A stretch of 15,132 nucleotides of DNA from DSBX01 sp046484845 (lineage in GTDB: Bacteria; Hydrothermota; Tepidihabitantia; Tepidihabitantales; Tepidihabitantaceae). Location of the stretch: assembly GCA_046484845.1 (NCBI GenBank), contig JAWOIB010000071.1, positions 1 through 15,132 of the forward strand. The letters are read 5' to 3'. Numbering within the stretch: the first letter of the stretch is position 1; each line of letters opens with the position of its first letter. The notes under the pieces were generated by a model. The model was not told where the DNA came from. It saw nothing but the letters and a program-made list of their open reading frames with translations, and ran no database searches. Below are positions 6,388-12,764 of this stretch, one piece after another. A program made the translations under genes and the position numbers.

Positions 6388-9057
6388 ATGGCTGAATCTA
6401 GAGGAATTGACCGCATCGCAGGCCTGAGGAAGTTGCTGAACGACATTGCCGAACCGAAGGCTCGGATGCAGGCAACGCTTAAGGCTGTAGACGAGTTTGT
6501 GATGAGCGAACCGGACAGCGCTCGCCTCTTGCTCAACGAGCTGTGCACCGAGGCCGAAGCGAGCGGTGACGACGCGCTGCTCGCCCGCGGCTCGAATCGA
6601 CTGGCCGACCTCTGCCGGCGACAGGGAGAGCTCGACCGCGCAACCGGCCTGGCCCGCCGCGCGCTGGAAGCCGCGCAGCGCAGCAAGGACCGCCTGACCG
6701 AGGCGGCCATCTGGAACACGACCGGGCTGATTCACTACGACTGGGGCGAGTTCTCCAGGGCACAGGCCTGCCACCAGCGCTGCCTCGAGATGAGCCGGGA
6801 ATCCGGTTACGTCGACGGTGAGCTGGCGGCACTGAACCAACTCGCGACGCTGATGGGCATGCAAGGCCGGGCATCCGAAGCTCTCGCCTGCTACGAGCGA
6901 TGCCTGACGATTGACGTCGAACGCGGCTCGTCCTACGGCGAGGTCGTGAGTCGAGGCAATGTCGCCTGGATGCTCGAGCAGTTCGGACGCTGGGAGGAGG
7001 CCACCGAACAGCTCTACCGGGCCATCGCCATCAGCGAGCAGGAAGGGTACGAGGATTCGCGCCTGGCCTTGTCGTGCAACCTCGGAGAGCTGTTCGTCAA
7101 GCGCCGGCGTCTGGAACAGGCAACCGCGCTGTTCGATTCAGTCATCCGGGTCGAGCGCGGTCGAGAGCCGCCCCGGGCCATGCTTGGCAGGGCGCTGGCG
7201 CACCTGGGCCAGGCTATGTCCTTGCGAGGCGACTTGGGCGCCGCGGCGGCCACCTACACCGAAGCGGCAGCGATTCTCGAGACAGTGCAGGACAAGTACT
7301 CACTGACGCACGTGCTCCTGCTCAACGCCGAGCTCTCGCTGAACGTCGGCGAGCTTTCAGAGGCCGAGACCCACATCGGCCGCGCCGCCGGTTTGGCCGC
7401 GGAGCAGGAACTGAAACGCGAGCTGGGCGGAGTCCTGCGGGTGCGCGGTCTGCTGTTCGCCAAGGTCGGCGACTACGAGGCCGCCCAGGACTGTTTCGAG
7501 CGGGCGCTCAGCGAGTTTGCCGACACCCCTGAGAGCTACGAAACAGCCCGTGTCTGCCTGCAGTACGGCCACTACCTGGCCGCCCGGGGCGAGGCGGTCA
7601 GGGCCAGGACCCTGCTGCGGCAGGCGTCGGGAACATTCCGCCGGCTCTCGGTCGTCGCCGAGTCGGAGCAAGCCAACCGGTTATTGTTCGAGCTCGACAT
7701 TCCCGAACGCGGCGCAACCGCGGTGCTGGCCGGGCTGCAGGGACTCGAACGGGTCGGGCTGGAGCCCCGGTCATTCGTCAACGAGGTGCTCGCCCTGCTC
7801 CTGGCAGGAATGGGCCTGACCGGCGCCGCCATCGAGTGTGACGAGGTCCTGCTGGCAGGCGTCGGGGAACTGCCCTCCTCTCGAAACGGCGAAGCTGACG
7901 ATTGCCAGGCGGTCGAGCTCCCGATCGAGCCTGAGGGCCGGGCCCGGCTCAAACTGTACGGTCTGGACCCGGCGGTACTGGCAAGAAGCGAACAGGTGCT
8001 GGGCGCAGTGACCAGGTCGCTGGGCGGACCGGTGAGCCGGCTGGTCGAAGACCGCCAGACGGCCCGGGACCGGGAAAGCCTGGCCGGCCTGGCGTACGTC
8101 GGGGTAGTCGGACGCAACAAGCTGGTGGTGCGCAACCTCGAGGTGATCGCCCGGGTTGCGGACACCGGCGTGCCGGTGCTGGTGCGCGGTGAGAGCGGCA
8201 CCGGCAAGGAACTCGTCGCCCGCGCGGTCCACGACTCGAGTTCGCGAAGGATGAAACCGTTCTGCGCCATCAACTGCGCAGCGGTCCCTGAGGGCCTTCT
8301 CGAGGCGGAGTTCTTCGGCGTTGCCCGCGGCGCTGCCACCGGCGTGGTGGCGCGCAAGGGCAAGTTCGAGCTGGCCACCGGCGGCACTGTCTTCCTTGAT
8401 GAAATCGGCGATATGAGTCCCGGGCTCCAGGCCAAACTGCTCCGCGTACTGCAGGAACGCGAGTTCGAGCCGGTCGGCAGCGACCGGACCGTGAAGACCG
8501 ACGTGCGGATCGTTGCGGCCACAAACCAGGACGTGGACAAGCTGATCCGCAGCGGTCAGTTCCGCGCCGACCTCTACTACCGCCTGAACGCGGTCGAGGT
8601 GGTCCTCCCTCCCCTGCGCGAACGACGCGAAGACATCCCCGAGCTTGTCCGGCATTTCATCGGGCGGAGCAACAACGAGTTCGGACGACAGGTCCAGGGC
8701 ATCAACGAAGCCGCGCTGGCAGCGCTGCTCGCCCACGACTGGCCCGGAAACATCCGCGAGCTTCAGCACGTCATCGAACGCGCGGTGATTCTCTGTCAGA
8801 GCACTGACCTGTCACCGGATGACCTGCCGTTCGGCGTACGCCCGGCAGTGCCGGCCGACGACAAGACCGGCGGTCCGGTGCGACAGGTCTGCAGGGAAGC
8901 CGGGCAACGCGCCACGGCCGACGTCGAGAAGGCAATGCTGCTCAACTGCCTCCAACAGACCGGCTGGCGGGTCGAGGCTGCTGCCCACAGAGCCGGGTTC
9001 AGTCGGGCCCAGTTCTACCGCCTGCTCAAGCGCCACGGCATCAAGCGGCCAGAATAG
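6388..9057 (+). CDS. TPR-AAA+-Fis protein, sigma54-activator family, with a variant GAFTGA loop
   Basis: An 889-aa cytoplasmic regulator. About 28-435 is a stack of TPR-like helical hairpins (for example GEFSRAQACHQRCLEMS, GRASEALACYERCL, GRWEEATEQLYRAI, GDYEAAQDCFERAL), probably the sensory or partner-binding part. A linker without a clear domain spans about 440-565. The AAA+ domain (about 570-800) has Walker A GESGTGKE (601-608), Walker B TVFLDEIGD (667-675), arginine finger region RADLYYRL (726-733) and PGNIREL (786-792). A Fis-type helix-turn-helix ends the protein (about 842-885). The sigma54-contact loop reads GAATGV (648-653) instead of GAFTGA, losing the phenylalanine normally essential for sigma54 contact. 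An ATG at 6388 follows a promoter by 11 nt; TTG 6349 is rejected because it lies in the -35. It probably controls the two small genes downstream. Confidence 0.92.
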   Translation: MAESRGIDRIAGLRKLLNDIAEPKARMQATLKAVDEFVMSEPDSARLLLNELCTEAEASGDDALLARGSNRLADLCRRQGELDRATGLARRALEAAQRSKDRLTEAAIWNTTGLIHYDWGEFSRAQACHQRCLEMSRESGYVDGELAALNQLATLMGMQGRASEALACYERCLTIDVERGSSYGEVVSRGNVAWMLEQFGRWEEATEQLYRAIAISEQEGYEDSRLALSCNLGELFVKRRRLEQATALFDSVIRVERGREPPRAMLGRALAHLGQAMSLRGDLGAAAATYTEAAAILETVQDKYSLTHVLLLNAELSLNVGELSEAETHIGRAAGLAAEQELKRELGGVLRVRGLLFAKVGDYEAAQDCFERALSEFADTPESYETARVCLQYGHYLAARGEAVRARTLLRQASGTFRRLSVVAESEQANRLLFELDIPERGATAVLAGLQGLERVGLEPRSFVNEVLALLLAGMGLTGAAIECDEVLLAGVGELPSSRNGEADDCQAVELPIEPEGRARLKLYGLDPAVLARSEQVLGAVTRSLGGPVSRLVEDRQTARDRESLAGLAYVGVVGRNKLVVRNLEVIARVADTGVPVLVRGESGTGKELVARAVHDSSSRRMKPFCAINCAAVPEGLLEAEFFGVARGAATGVVARKGKFELATGGTVFLDEIGDMSPGLQAKLLRVLQEREFEPVGSDRTVKTDVRIVAATNQDVDKLIRSGQFRADLYYRLNAVEVVLPPLRERREDIPELVRHFIGRSNNEFGRQVQGINEAALAALLAHDWPGNIRELQHVIERAVILCQSTDLSPDDLPFGVRPAVPADDKTGGPVRQVCREAGQRATADVEKAMLLNCLQQTGWRVEAAAHRAGFSRAQFYRLLKRHGIKRPE

Positions 9058-9062
9058 CGGGC

Positions 9063-9189
9063 CGTCTCATGGTCCCGAAGCCGGAAACCGTCTCATCCGG
9101 TGATACGACAGCTATCTCACCAGCAATCTGAGTCTTAGCCCTTCGCCCCTCCCCAAGAGAGCGTCTCATGTGTCTCACCGATTGAGACA
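9063..9189. promoter_or_regulatory. Cluster of GTCTCA operator elements (candidate upstream activator sites)
   Basis: One perfect dyad, TGTCTCA-N5-TGAGACA, spans 9171-9189. A second with the same 5-nt spacer, CGTCTCA-N5-TGATACG, spans 9089-9107 with one arm mismatch. Half-sites lie at 9063-9069 (CGTCTCA), 9113-9119 (TATCTCA) and 9162-9168 (CGTCTCA). The perfect dyad is centred about 112 bp before the predicted sigma54 start near 9292, a usual enhancer distance, and has the arm-N5-arm form of NtrC-type sites. The likely binder is the Fis-type domain of the preceding gene (inference). Confidence 0.65.
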
Positions 9190-9265
9190 ACAGCAACCAT
9201 CCGCGAGAACCGCATTCCAGCGTAAGTGTCTGTGAGTAAGCCAATTAGTCAGTAGTCGTCCTCTC

Positions 9266-9280
9266 TGGCACCGCCGGTGC
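9266..9280 (+). promoter_or_regulatory. Sigma54 (-24/-12) promoter of the paired small membrane-protein genes
   Basis: TGGCAC-N5-GTGC with C before and A after: GG at 9267-9268 and GC at 9279-9280 have the required 10-nt gap. Against YTGGCACGRNNNTTGCW it matches 12 of 14 defined positions. A start near 9292 gives a 34-nt leader carrying GGAGG (9317-9321). The site is itself a small inverted repeat (GCACC-N3-GGTGC), so a repressor site is an alternative. Confidence 0.6.
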
Positions 9281-9325
9281 ATCTGATATGAGCAGTTCGC
9301 TAGACACTGACAAACTGGAGGTATC

Positions 9326-9547
9326 GTGATCATAAGAAGCTGGATCATCAAAGCTACGCTGCTCGCTCTCGGGTCTGGAATGCTCATCACCGGCGCGAGT
9401 ATGCTGCGGGCAGTGCAGGTCAGGCGGCAGATGGAATGCCAGGGCGTGGTGCCGCGCGATGGCAGCCGCATCTACCGCGAACGGATCCGGGCTACCGAAC
9501 GGATGCTCAGGGGCCAAGAGACCGTTGAAGTCAGTTGGGGCAGGTAG
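9326..9547 (+). CDS. Small single-pass membrane protein, paralogue A, function unknown
   Basis: A 73-aa protein with an N-terminal hydrophobic helix (about 6-27, WIIKATLLALGSGMLITG) preceded by an arginine, then a charged tail with RAVQVRRQ and YRERIRATERML (50-61). The short basic N-terminus makes either a signal-anchor with the tail outside or a cleaved signal peptide possible; no clear cleavage site or lipobox is seen. The GTG start has GGAGG four nt upstream. It aligns without gaps to the next gene product. It is the first gene after the sigma54-type promoter, so expression is probably activator-dependent. No family recognised. Confidence 0.8.
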   Translation: MIIRSWIIKATLLALGSGMLITGASMLRAVQVRRQMECQGVVPRDGSRIYRERIRATERMLRGQETVEVSWGR

Positions 9548-9575
9548 GCGCAAGATGGACTCGGAGAGGTGTGAT

Positions 9576-9797
9576 ATGGCGCGCAGCTTCATCTGCGGGA
9601 TGGTGCTGATGCTCGGGGCGGCAGTGCTGATTGTCGGCGGCTTCCTGGGAGTGCGCGCGATCCAGGCCAGCGAGCAGGGACTGAGGCCGACCGTGCGCGC
9701 CGAAGAAGCGGCGGAGACGTACCGCGACCGCATCGAAGCAACCTATCGACTGCTTGGGAAGGGGGAGCTGGTCTCCGACGAGTACTCGGGCATGTAG
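9576..9797 (+). CDS. Small single-pass membrane protein, paralogue B, function unknown
   Basis: Also 73 aa: MARS then a hydrophobic helix (about 5-26, FICGMVLMLGAAVLIVGGFLGV), RAIQ, and a charged tail with YRDRIEATYRLLGKGE (49-64) ending in an acidic DEYSGM. An ungapped alignment with paralogue A by eye gives 20 identities over 72 positions, concentrated in RS at the N-terminus, RA(I/V)Q after the helix, and YR-x-RI-x-AT-x-R-x-L in the tail. The ATG at 9576 has GAGAGG about 6 nt upstream and gives the same length and register as paralogue A; an upstream ATG at 9555 would add seven residues without similarity. It is 28 nt after paralogue A, so co-transcribed, and followed by a strong terminator. 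No family recognised. Confidence 0.8.
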   Translation: MARSFICGMVLMLGAAVLIVGGFLGVRAIQASEQGLRPTVRAEEAAETYRDRIEATYRLLGKGELVSDEYSGM

Positions 9798-9811
9798 CCC
9801 GGGGTGGGGAA

Positions 9812-9841
9812 GCGGCGGGTTCGCACCAGCGGACCCGCCGC
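9812..9841 (+). terminator. Intrinsic terminator after the small membrane-protein pair
   Basis: GCGGCGGGTTCGC (9812-9824) pairs with GCGGACCCGCCGC (9829-9841), 13 bp with one G-U, around an ACCA loop, followed by GCTTTG. It begins 14 nt after the stop codon and separates the sigma54-controlled pair from the ribosomal operon. Confidence 0.7.
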
Positions 9842-9947
9842 GCTTTGTAACGGACAGGAACCGCCTCCGAGGTCTCGCTCCCGTCGGGAAGAACCAATCA
9901 CCCAGGTCGATTCGGCGCTACCGCGCCGGGGAACCCGGATGGACAGC

Positions 9948-9975
9948 TTGACATCAGGCTCAATCCGCTTATCCT
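9948..9975 (+). promoter_or_regulatory. Promoter of the rpsR operon, leaderless arrangement
   Basis: TTGACA (9948-9953), 16-nt spacer, TATCCT (9970-9975), then 12 nt to the first ATG of rpsR. The hexamers and spacer are identical to those before the TPR-AAA+ gene. No Shine-Dalgarno sequence precedes the ATG. The 100 nt upstream contain a 6-bp hairpin (9913-9928) but no recognised leader element. Confidence 0.6.
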
Positions 9976-9987
9976 TCTCGTCAGCAT

Positions 9988-10242
9988 ATGATGAAGAGAA
10001 CTTCAGGTACCCGTCCGGGTCGGCCACGGCGCCGGTTCGGCACTCGCCGCAAAGTCTGCTACTTCTGCGAGAACAAAATCAGCTACATTGACTACAAGGA
10101 TCCGCACCTGCGCAACTTCCTGACCGAACGAGGCAAGGTCGTGCCCGGGAAGCTGTCCGGCGTCTGCACCCGGCACCAGCGAGCCCTGACTCTGGCAATC
10201 AAGACAGCCCGCAGCCTGGCCCTGCTGCCCTACTCTGCCTGA
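9988..10242 (+). CDS. rpsR: 30S ribosomal protein S18, zinc-binding form
   Basis: 84-aa small-subunit protein that pairs with S6 on the platform of the 30S subunit. The S18 core is plain: KVCYFCENKISYIDYKD, LRNFLTERGKVVPGKLSGVC and RHQRALTLAIKTARSLALLPY. It keeps the zinc-ligand set C24, C27, C60, H63, whereas many bacteria have lost these residues. The basic N-terminus is typical. Two ATG codons are adjacent (9988 and 9991); the first is annotated. The usual upstream partners rpsF and ssb are absent, since the preceding genes are unrelated and separated by a terminator. The stop overlaps the start of rplI by one base. Confidence 0.96.
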   Translation: MMKRTSGTRPGRPRRRFGTRRKVCYFCENKISYIDYKDPHLRNFLTERGKVVPGKLSGVCTRHQRALTLAIKTARSLALLPYSA

Positions 10243-10694
10243 TGAAAGTCATCCTCACCCAGACCGTCGACCGGATCGGCGCAAGCGGACAGGTCGTCAA
10301 TGTCAAGAATGGCTTCGCCCGCAACTACCTGCTGCCTCGCAAGCTCGCCCTGCCCGCCACCCCGGCCAACCTCGGCCGCCTCGAACTCATCCGGAAGCAG
10401 TTTGCCACGCGTGAAGACAGGATTCGGAAACGCCTGACCGGACTGGCGGACAAGCTCGGCCTGGTTTCGGTGAAGACCAGTCTCCGGATGGGCGAAGAGG
10501 GTGCCTTCGGCGCGATCACCAATGCCGAGGTCGCCCGCCTGCTGGCGCGGGAAGGTTTCGAGGTCGACAAGCATTCGATTGTTCTCGCCGAGCCGGTCAA
10601 AGCGCCGGGGGTCTACGACGTCCCGGTGAAACTCGGGCACGATGTCACGGCGACCGTCAAGCTCTGGGTCGCCGAGGCTTCTCCCGAGGGATGA
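10242..10694 (+). CDS. rplI: 50S ribosomal protein L9
   Basis: 150-aa large-subunit protein that binds 23S rRNA near the L1 stalk. The N-terminal domain has the signature GASGQVVNVKNGFARNYLLP (14-33), followed by the long connecting helix (about 41-77) and the C-terminal domain (about 80-145, with GAFGAITNAEVARLL). Length is as expected. It starts in a TGATG overlap with rpsR and ends in a 4-nt ATGA overlap with the next gene, so translation of the three is coupled. Confidence 0.97.
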   Translation: MKVILTQTVDRIGASGQVVNVKNGFARNYLLPRKLALPATPANLGRLELIRKQFATREDRIRKRLTGLADKLGLVSVKTSLRMGEEGAFGAITNAEVARLLAREGFEVDKHSIVLAEPVKAPGVYDVPVKLGHDVTATVKLWVAEASPEG

Positions 10695-11191
10695 CCCCAG
10701 CCGCCGGGATGGTTGAAGTCCGTGTTGACGGACTCTTGGTAGACAGCACCAACAAATCCCCGGTTGTCCTGCTCCGCGAACTGGGCGCCGACCGTGTTCT
10801 GCCGATCTACATCGGGCCCTTTGAAGCTTCAGCTATCGCCTATGCGCTGCAGCGCACCGACTTTCCCCGACCCATGACCCTGGACCTGATGCGGTTGATA
10901 GCCGAGAGCCTCGGCGGGCGCATCCGTCGGGTGCTCGTCAACCGGATCGAGGACGACACATTCTACGCCCAGCTCATTATTGAAGGACCGGCCGGTCTGG
11001 TCTCGGTGGACGCCCGGCCCTCGGACTCAATCGGACTCGCCCTCCGAACCGACGCCCCGATCCTCGTCAGCGAGAGCGTAATGGCGCAGGCCGGCCACGC
11101 AGTCCGGGCCGAAGACGAAGGACGCCTGGATGACTTAAGAAGCAAGCTGCGCGAAATCCAGCCCGAGGACTTCGGCAACTACCGGATGTAG
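10691..11191 (+). CDS. Bifunctional nuclease family protein (DUF151/BFN)
   Basis: 166-aa protein of the DUF151 family, small alpha/beta proteins related to plant bifunctional nuclease; nuclease activity is shown for a few members, and the bacterial role is poorly defined. Family hallmarks seen: VDGLLVDSTNKSPVVLLRE, LPIYIGPFEASAIAYALQ, PRPMTLDLM and the SVDARPSDSIGLALR segment near 107-121. The UVR domain carried by some members is absent. The first ATG overlaps the rplI stop by 4 nt; a second at 10709 would remove six residues and is also acceptable. It is embedded in the rpsR-rplI-tyrS operon. Confidence 0.92.
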   Translation: MTPAAGMVEVRVDGLLVDSTNKSPVVLLRELGADRVLPIYIGPFEASAIAYALQRTDFPRPMTLDLMRLIAESLGGRIRRVLVNRIEDDTFYAQLIIEGPAGLVSVDARPSDSIGLALRTDAPILVSESVMAQAGHAVRAEDEGRLDDLRSKLREIQPEDFGNYRM

Positions 11192-11193
11192 CC

Positions 11194-12396
11194 TTGACCG
11201 CCGACGAGTTTGCCCCGCTCCTGGCTGGCATCGATCGGCTGGAAACCGAAGCCGAGTTTCGCGCCCGCCTCGCAGAATCGCGCCGAGCCGGCAGACCACT
11301 CCGGGTCAAGCTCGGCATCGACGCCACCGGACCGGATATCCACCTCGGCTTCGCGGTCCCGCTCAGGAAGCTGCGCCAGTTCCAAGACGCCGGTCACATC
11401 GCGGTCCTCATCGTCGGTGACTTCACCGCCCGCATTGGCGACCCGTCGGGTCGCTCCAAGACCCGCCCCCAGCTGACCGATGAAGAGATCCGGCTGAACG
11501 TGGCCCGCTACCGCGAACAGGCCTTCCGGATTCTCGACCCGGACCGCTGCGAGATCAGGTATAACTCGGAATGGTCCGACCCTTTGCGCGGAGCTGACGT
11601 TGTCGACATCGCTGCCCGCTACACCGTCGCCCGCATCCTTGAGCGCGAAGACTTCCGCCGCCGGCTGGACGAGAATGCGCCGGTGCATGTCCACGAACTG
11701 CTCTACCCGCTCTTCCAGGGCTATGACTCGGTAGCGGTCAGGGCCGATGTCGAGTTGGGCGGTGCGGACCAGTACTGGAACCTGCTCGTCGGCCGCGAGC
11801 TCCAGCGCGAATATGGCCAGCAACCCCAGGTAGTGATGACGCTGCCGCTCCTGGTCGGTCTGGACGGCAAACTCAAGATGTCCAAGTCCTACGGCAACTA
11901 CGTCGCTATCACCGACCCACCTGCCGAGATGTTCGGCAAGCTGATGTCTGTGCCCGACACGCTGATGCCGGACTACTTCGCCCTCGCGGCCGGCACCAAC
12001 CCGCAGGAAATCAGGAGGGTCATGGCACGCCTGGAGGCCGGCGAGAACCCGCGTACTATCAAGACCGAGCTCGCCCGCCGGGTCGTTACGATCTACCACT
12101 CCGCGGATGACGCAGAACAGGCCGTGACCCAGTTCGACAGGGTCTTCCGCGACCGGGGCCTGCCCGAGGACATGCCCGAACGGCACCTGCCAAGCGAAGG
12201 CGTCAACATCGTCGAACTCATTGCCGCGGCCGGACTCCTGCCATCCAAGAGCGAGACCCGGCGCAAGCTTGCCGAAGGCGCGGTCCAACTCAACGGCAGG
12301 CGCATCACTGACCCGGGCTTCGTGGTTACCTCGACCGGCGAAGCGCAGGTCCTTAAGGTCGGCAAGCGAAGATTCCTGCGCCTAACCGGTGCCTGA
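11194..12396 (+). CDS. tyrS: Tyrosyl-tRNA synthetase, long (TyrRZ-like) form
   Basis: 400-aa class I synthetase charging tRNA-Tyr. The Rossmann catalytic domain has GIDATGPDIHLGF (41-53), GDFTARIGDPSGRSKTRP, the tyrosine/tRNA pocket VELGGADQYWNLLVGR (186-201) and a perfect KMSKS (228-232). An S4 RNA-binding domain closes the protein (about 335-398). In the HIGH motif the second histidine is phenylalanine (H50-L-G-F53), which is unusual. The start is TTG 11194, two nt after the previous stop and without a clear ribosome site, so translation probably depends on coupling. No other start codon gives a full catalytic domain. It appears to be the last gene of the rpsR operon; no terminator is obvious. 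Confidence 0.96.
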   Translation: MTADEFAPLLAGIDRLETEAEFRARLAESRRAGRPLRVKLGIDATGPDIHLGFAVPLRKLRQFQDAGHIAVLIVGDFTARIGDPSGRSKTRPQLTDEEIRLNVARYREQAFRILDPDRCEIRYNSEWSDPLRGADVVDIAARYTVARILEREDFRRRLDENAPVHVHELLYPLFQGYDSVAVRADVELGGADQYWNLLVGRELQREYGQQPQVVMTLPLLVGLDGKLKMSKSYGNYVAITDPPAEMFGKLMSVPDTLMPDYFALAAGTNPQEIRRVMARLEAGENPRTIKTELARRVVTIYHSADDAEQAVTQFDRVFRDRGLPEDMPERHLPSEGVNIVELIAAAGLLPSKSETRRKLAEGAVQLNGRRITDPGFVVTSTGEAQVLKVGKRRFLRLTGA

Positions 12397-12409
12397 CCCC
12401 GGTCGGCGC

Positions 12410-12437
12410 TTGACGCCTCAAGCCACCGCCCTACAAT
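12410..12437 (+). promoter_or_regulatory. Sigma70-type promoter of the DUF3467 operon
   Basis: TTGACG (12410-12415), 16-nt spacer, TACAAT (12432-12437). The start near 12444 would place AAGGAG (12445-12450) at the very 5' end of the message, 5 nt before the ATG at 12456. Confidence 0.65.
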
Positions 12438-12455
12438 CCCGGGAAAGGAGACCGC

Positions 12456-12764
12456 ATGGCTAACGAACAGCGCACCGCTCCACAGGGCCAGCCTGTGCCG
12501 GTGGAAATCGGCGAGAAGGAATCGGAAGGCATCTACTCGAACCTCGTGCTCATTGCTCATTCCCCTTCCGAGTTCATCTTCGACTTCGCCAGGATGCTGC
12601 CCGGCCTGCCCAAGGCAAGGGTCTACGCCCGCATCGTCATGACCCCCCAGCACGCCCAGATGCTGCAAAACGTACTCAAGGACAACCTCACCAAGTTCGA
12701 GGAACGATTCGGCAAGATCAACATCCAGGGCCGGGAAGACCCTACCCGCAGTCTTGGCTTCTGA
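12456..12764 (+). CDS. DUF3467 family small protein
   Basis: 102-aa soluble protein matching the pattern of the DUF3467 family: GIYSNLVLIAHSPSEFIFDFARMLPGL, RVYARIVMTPQHAQMLQNVLKDNLTKFEERFG and the INIQG end. The molecular function is not established. The ATG at 12456 has a strong AAAGGAG site. The gene heads a new transcription unit with its own promoter, and its last 11 nt overlap the TTG start of the nucleotidyltransferase gene. Confidence 0.88.
   Translation: MANEQRTAPQGQPVPVEIGEKESEGIYSNLVLIAHSPSEFIFDFARMLPGLPKARVYARIVMTPQHAQMLQNVLKDNLTKFEERFGKINIQGREDPTRSLGF

Noticed and set aside
7572..8769. Two overlapping minus-strand open frames of more than 300 codons
   Set aside because: Shadows of the TPR-AAA+ gene, whose Walker and Fis motifs fix the coding strand.
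9063..9189. GTCTCA repeats as a CRISPR or IS end
   Set aside because: The units are only 6-7 bp, irregularly spaced, without constant spacers, cas genes or transposase nearby.
9555..9575. Upstream ATG (9555) for small membrane protein B
   Set aside because: It lacks a good ribosome site and breaks the equal-length ungapped alignment with paralogue A, whereas ATG 9576 has GAGAGG upstream.
9913..9928. Hairpin CGGCGC-TACC-GCGCCG upstream of rpsR as an S6:S18 leader or second terminator
   Set aside because: It lies upstream of the likely rpsR promoter, has no T tail, and I could not match it to the S6:S18 binding motif.
11179..12288. 369-codon minus-strand open frame
   Set aside because: Antisense shadow of tyrS; no recognisable motifs or ribosome site.
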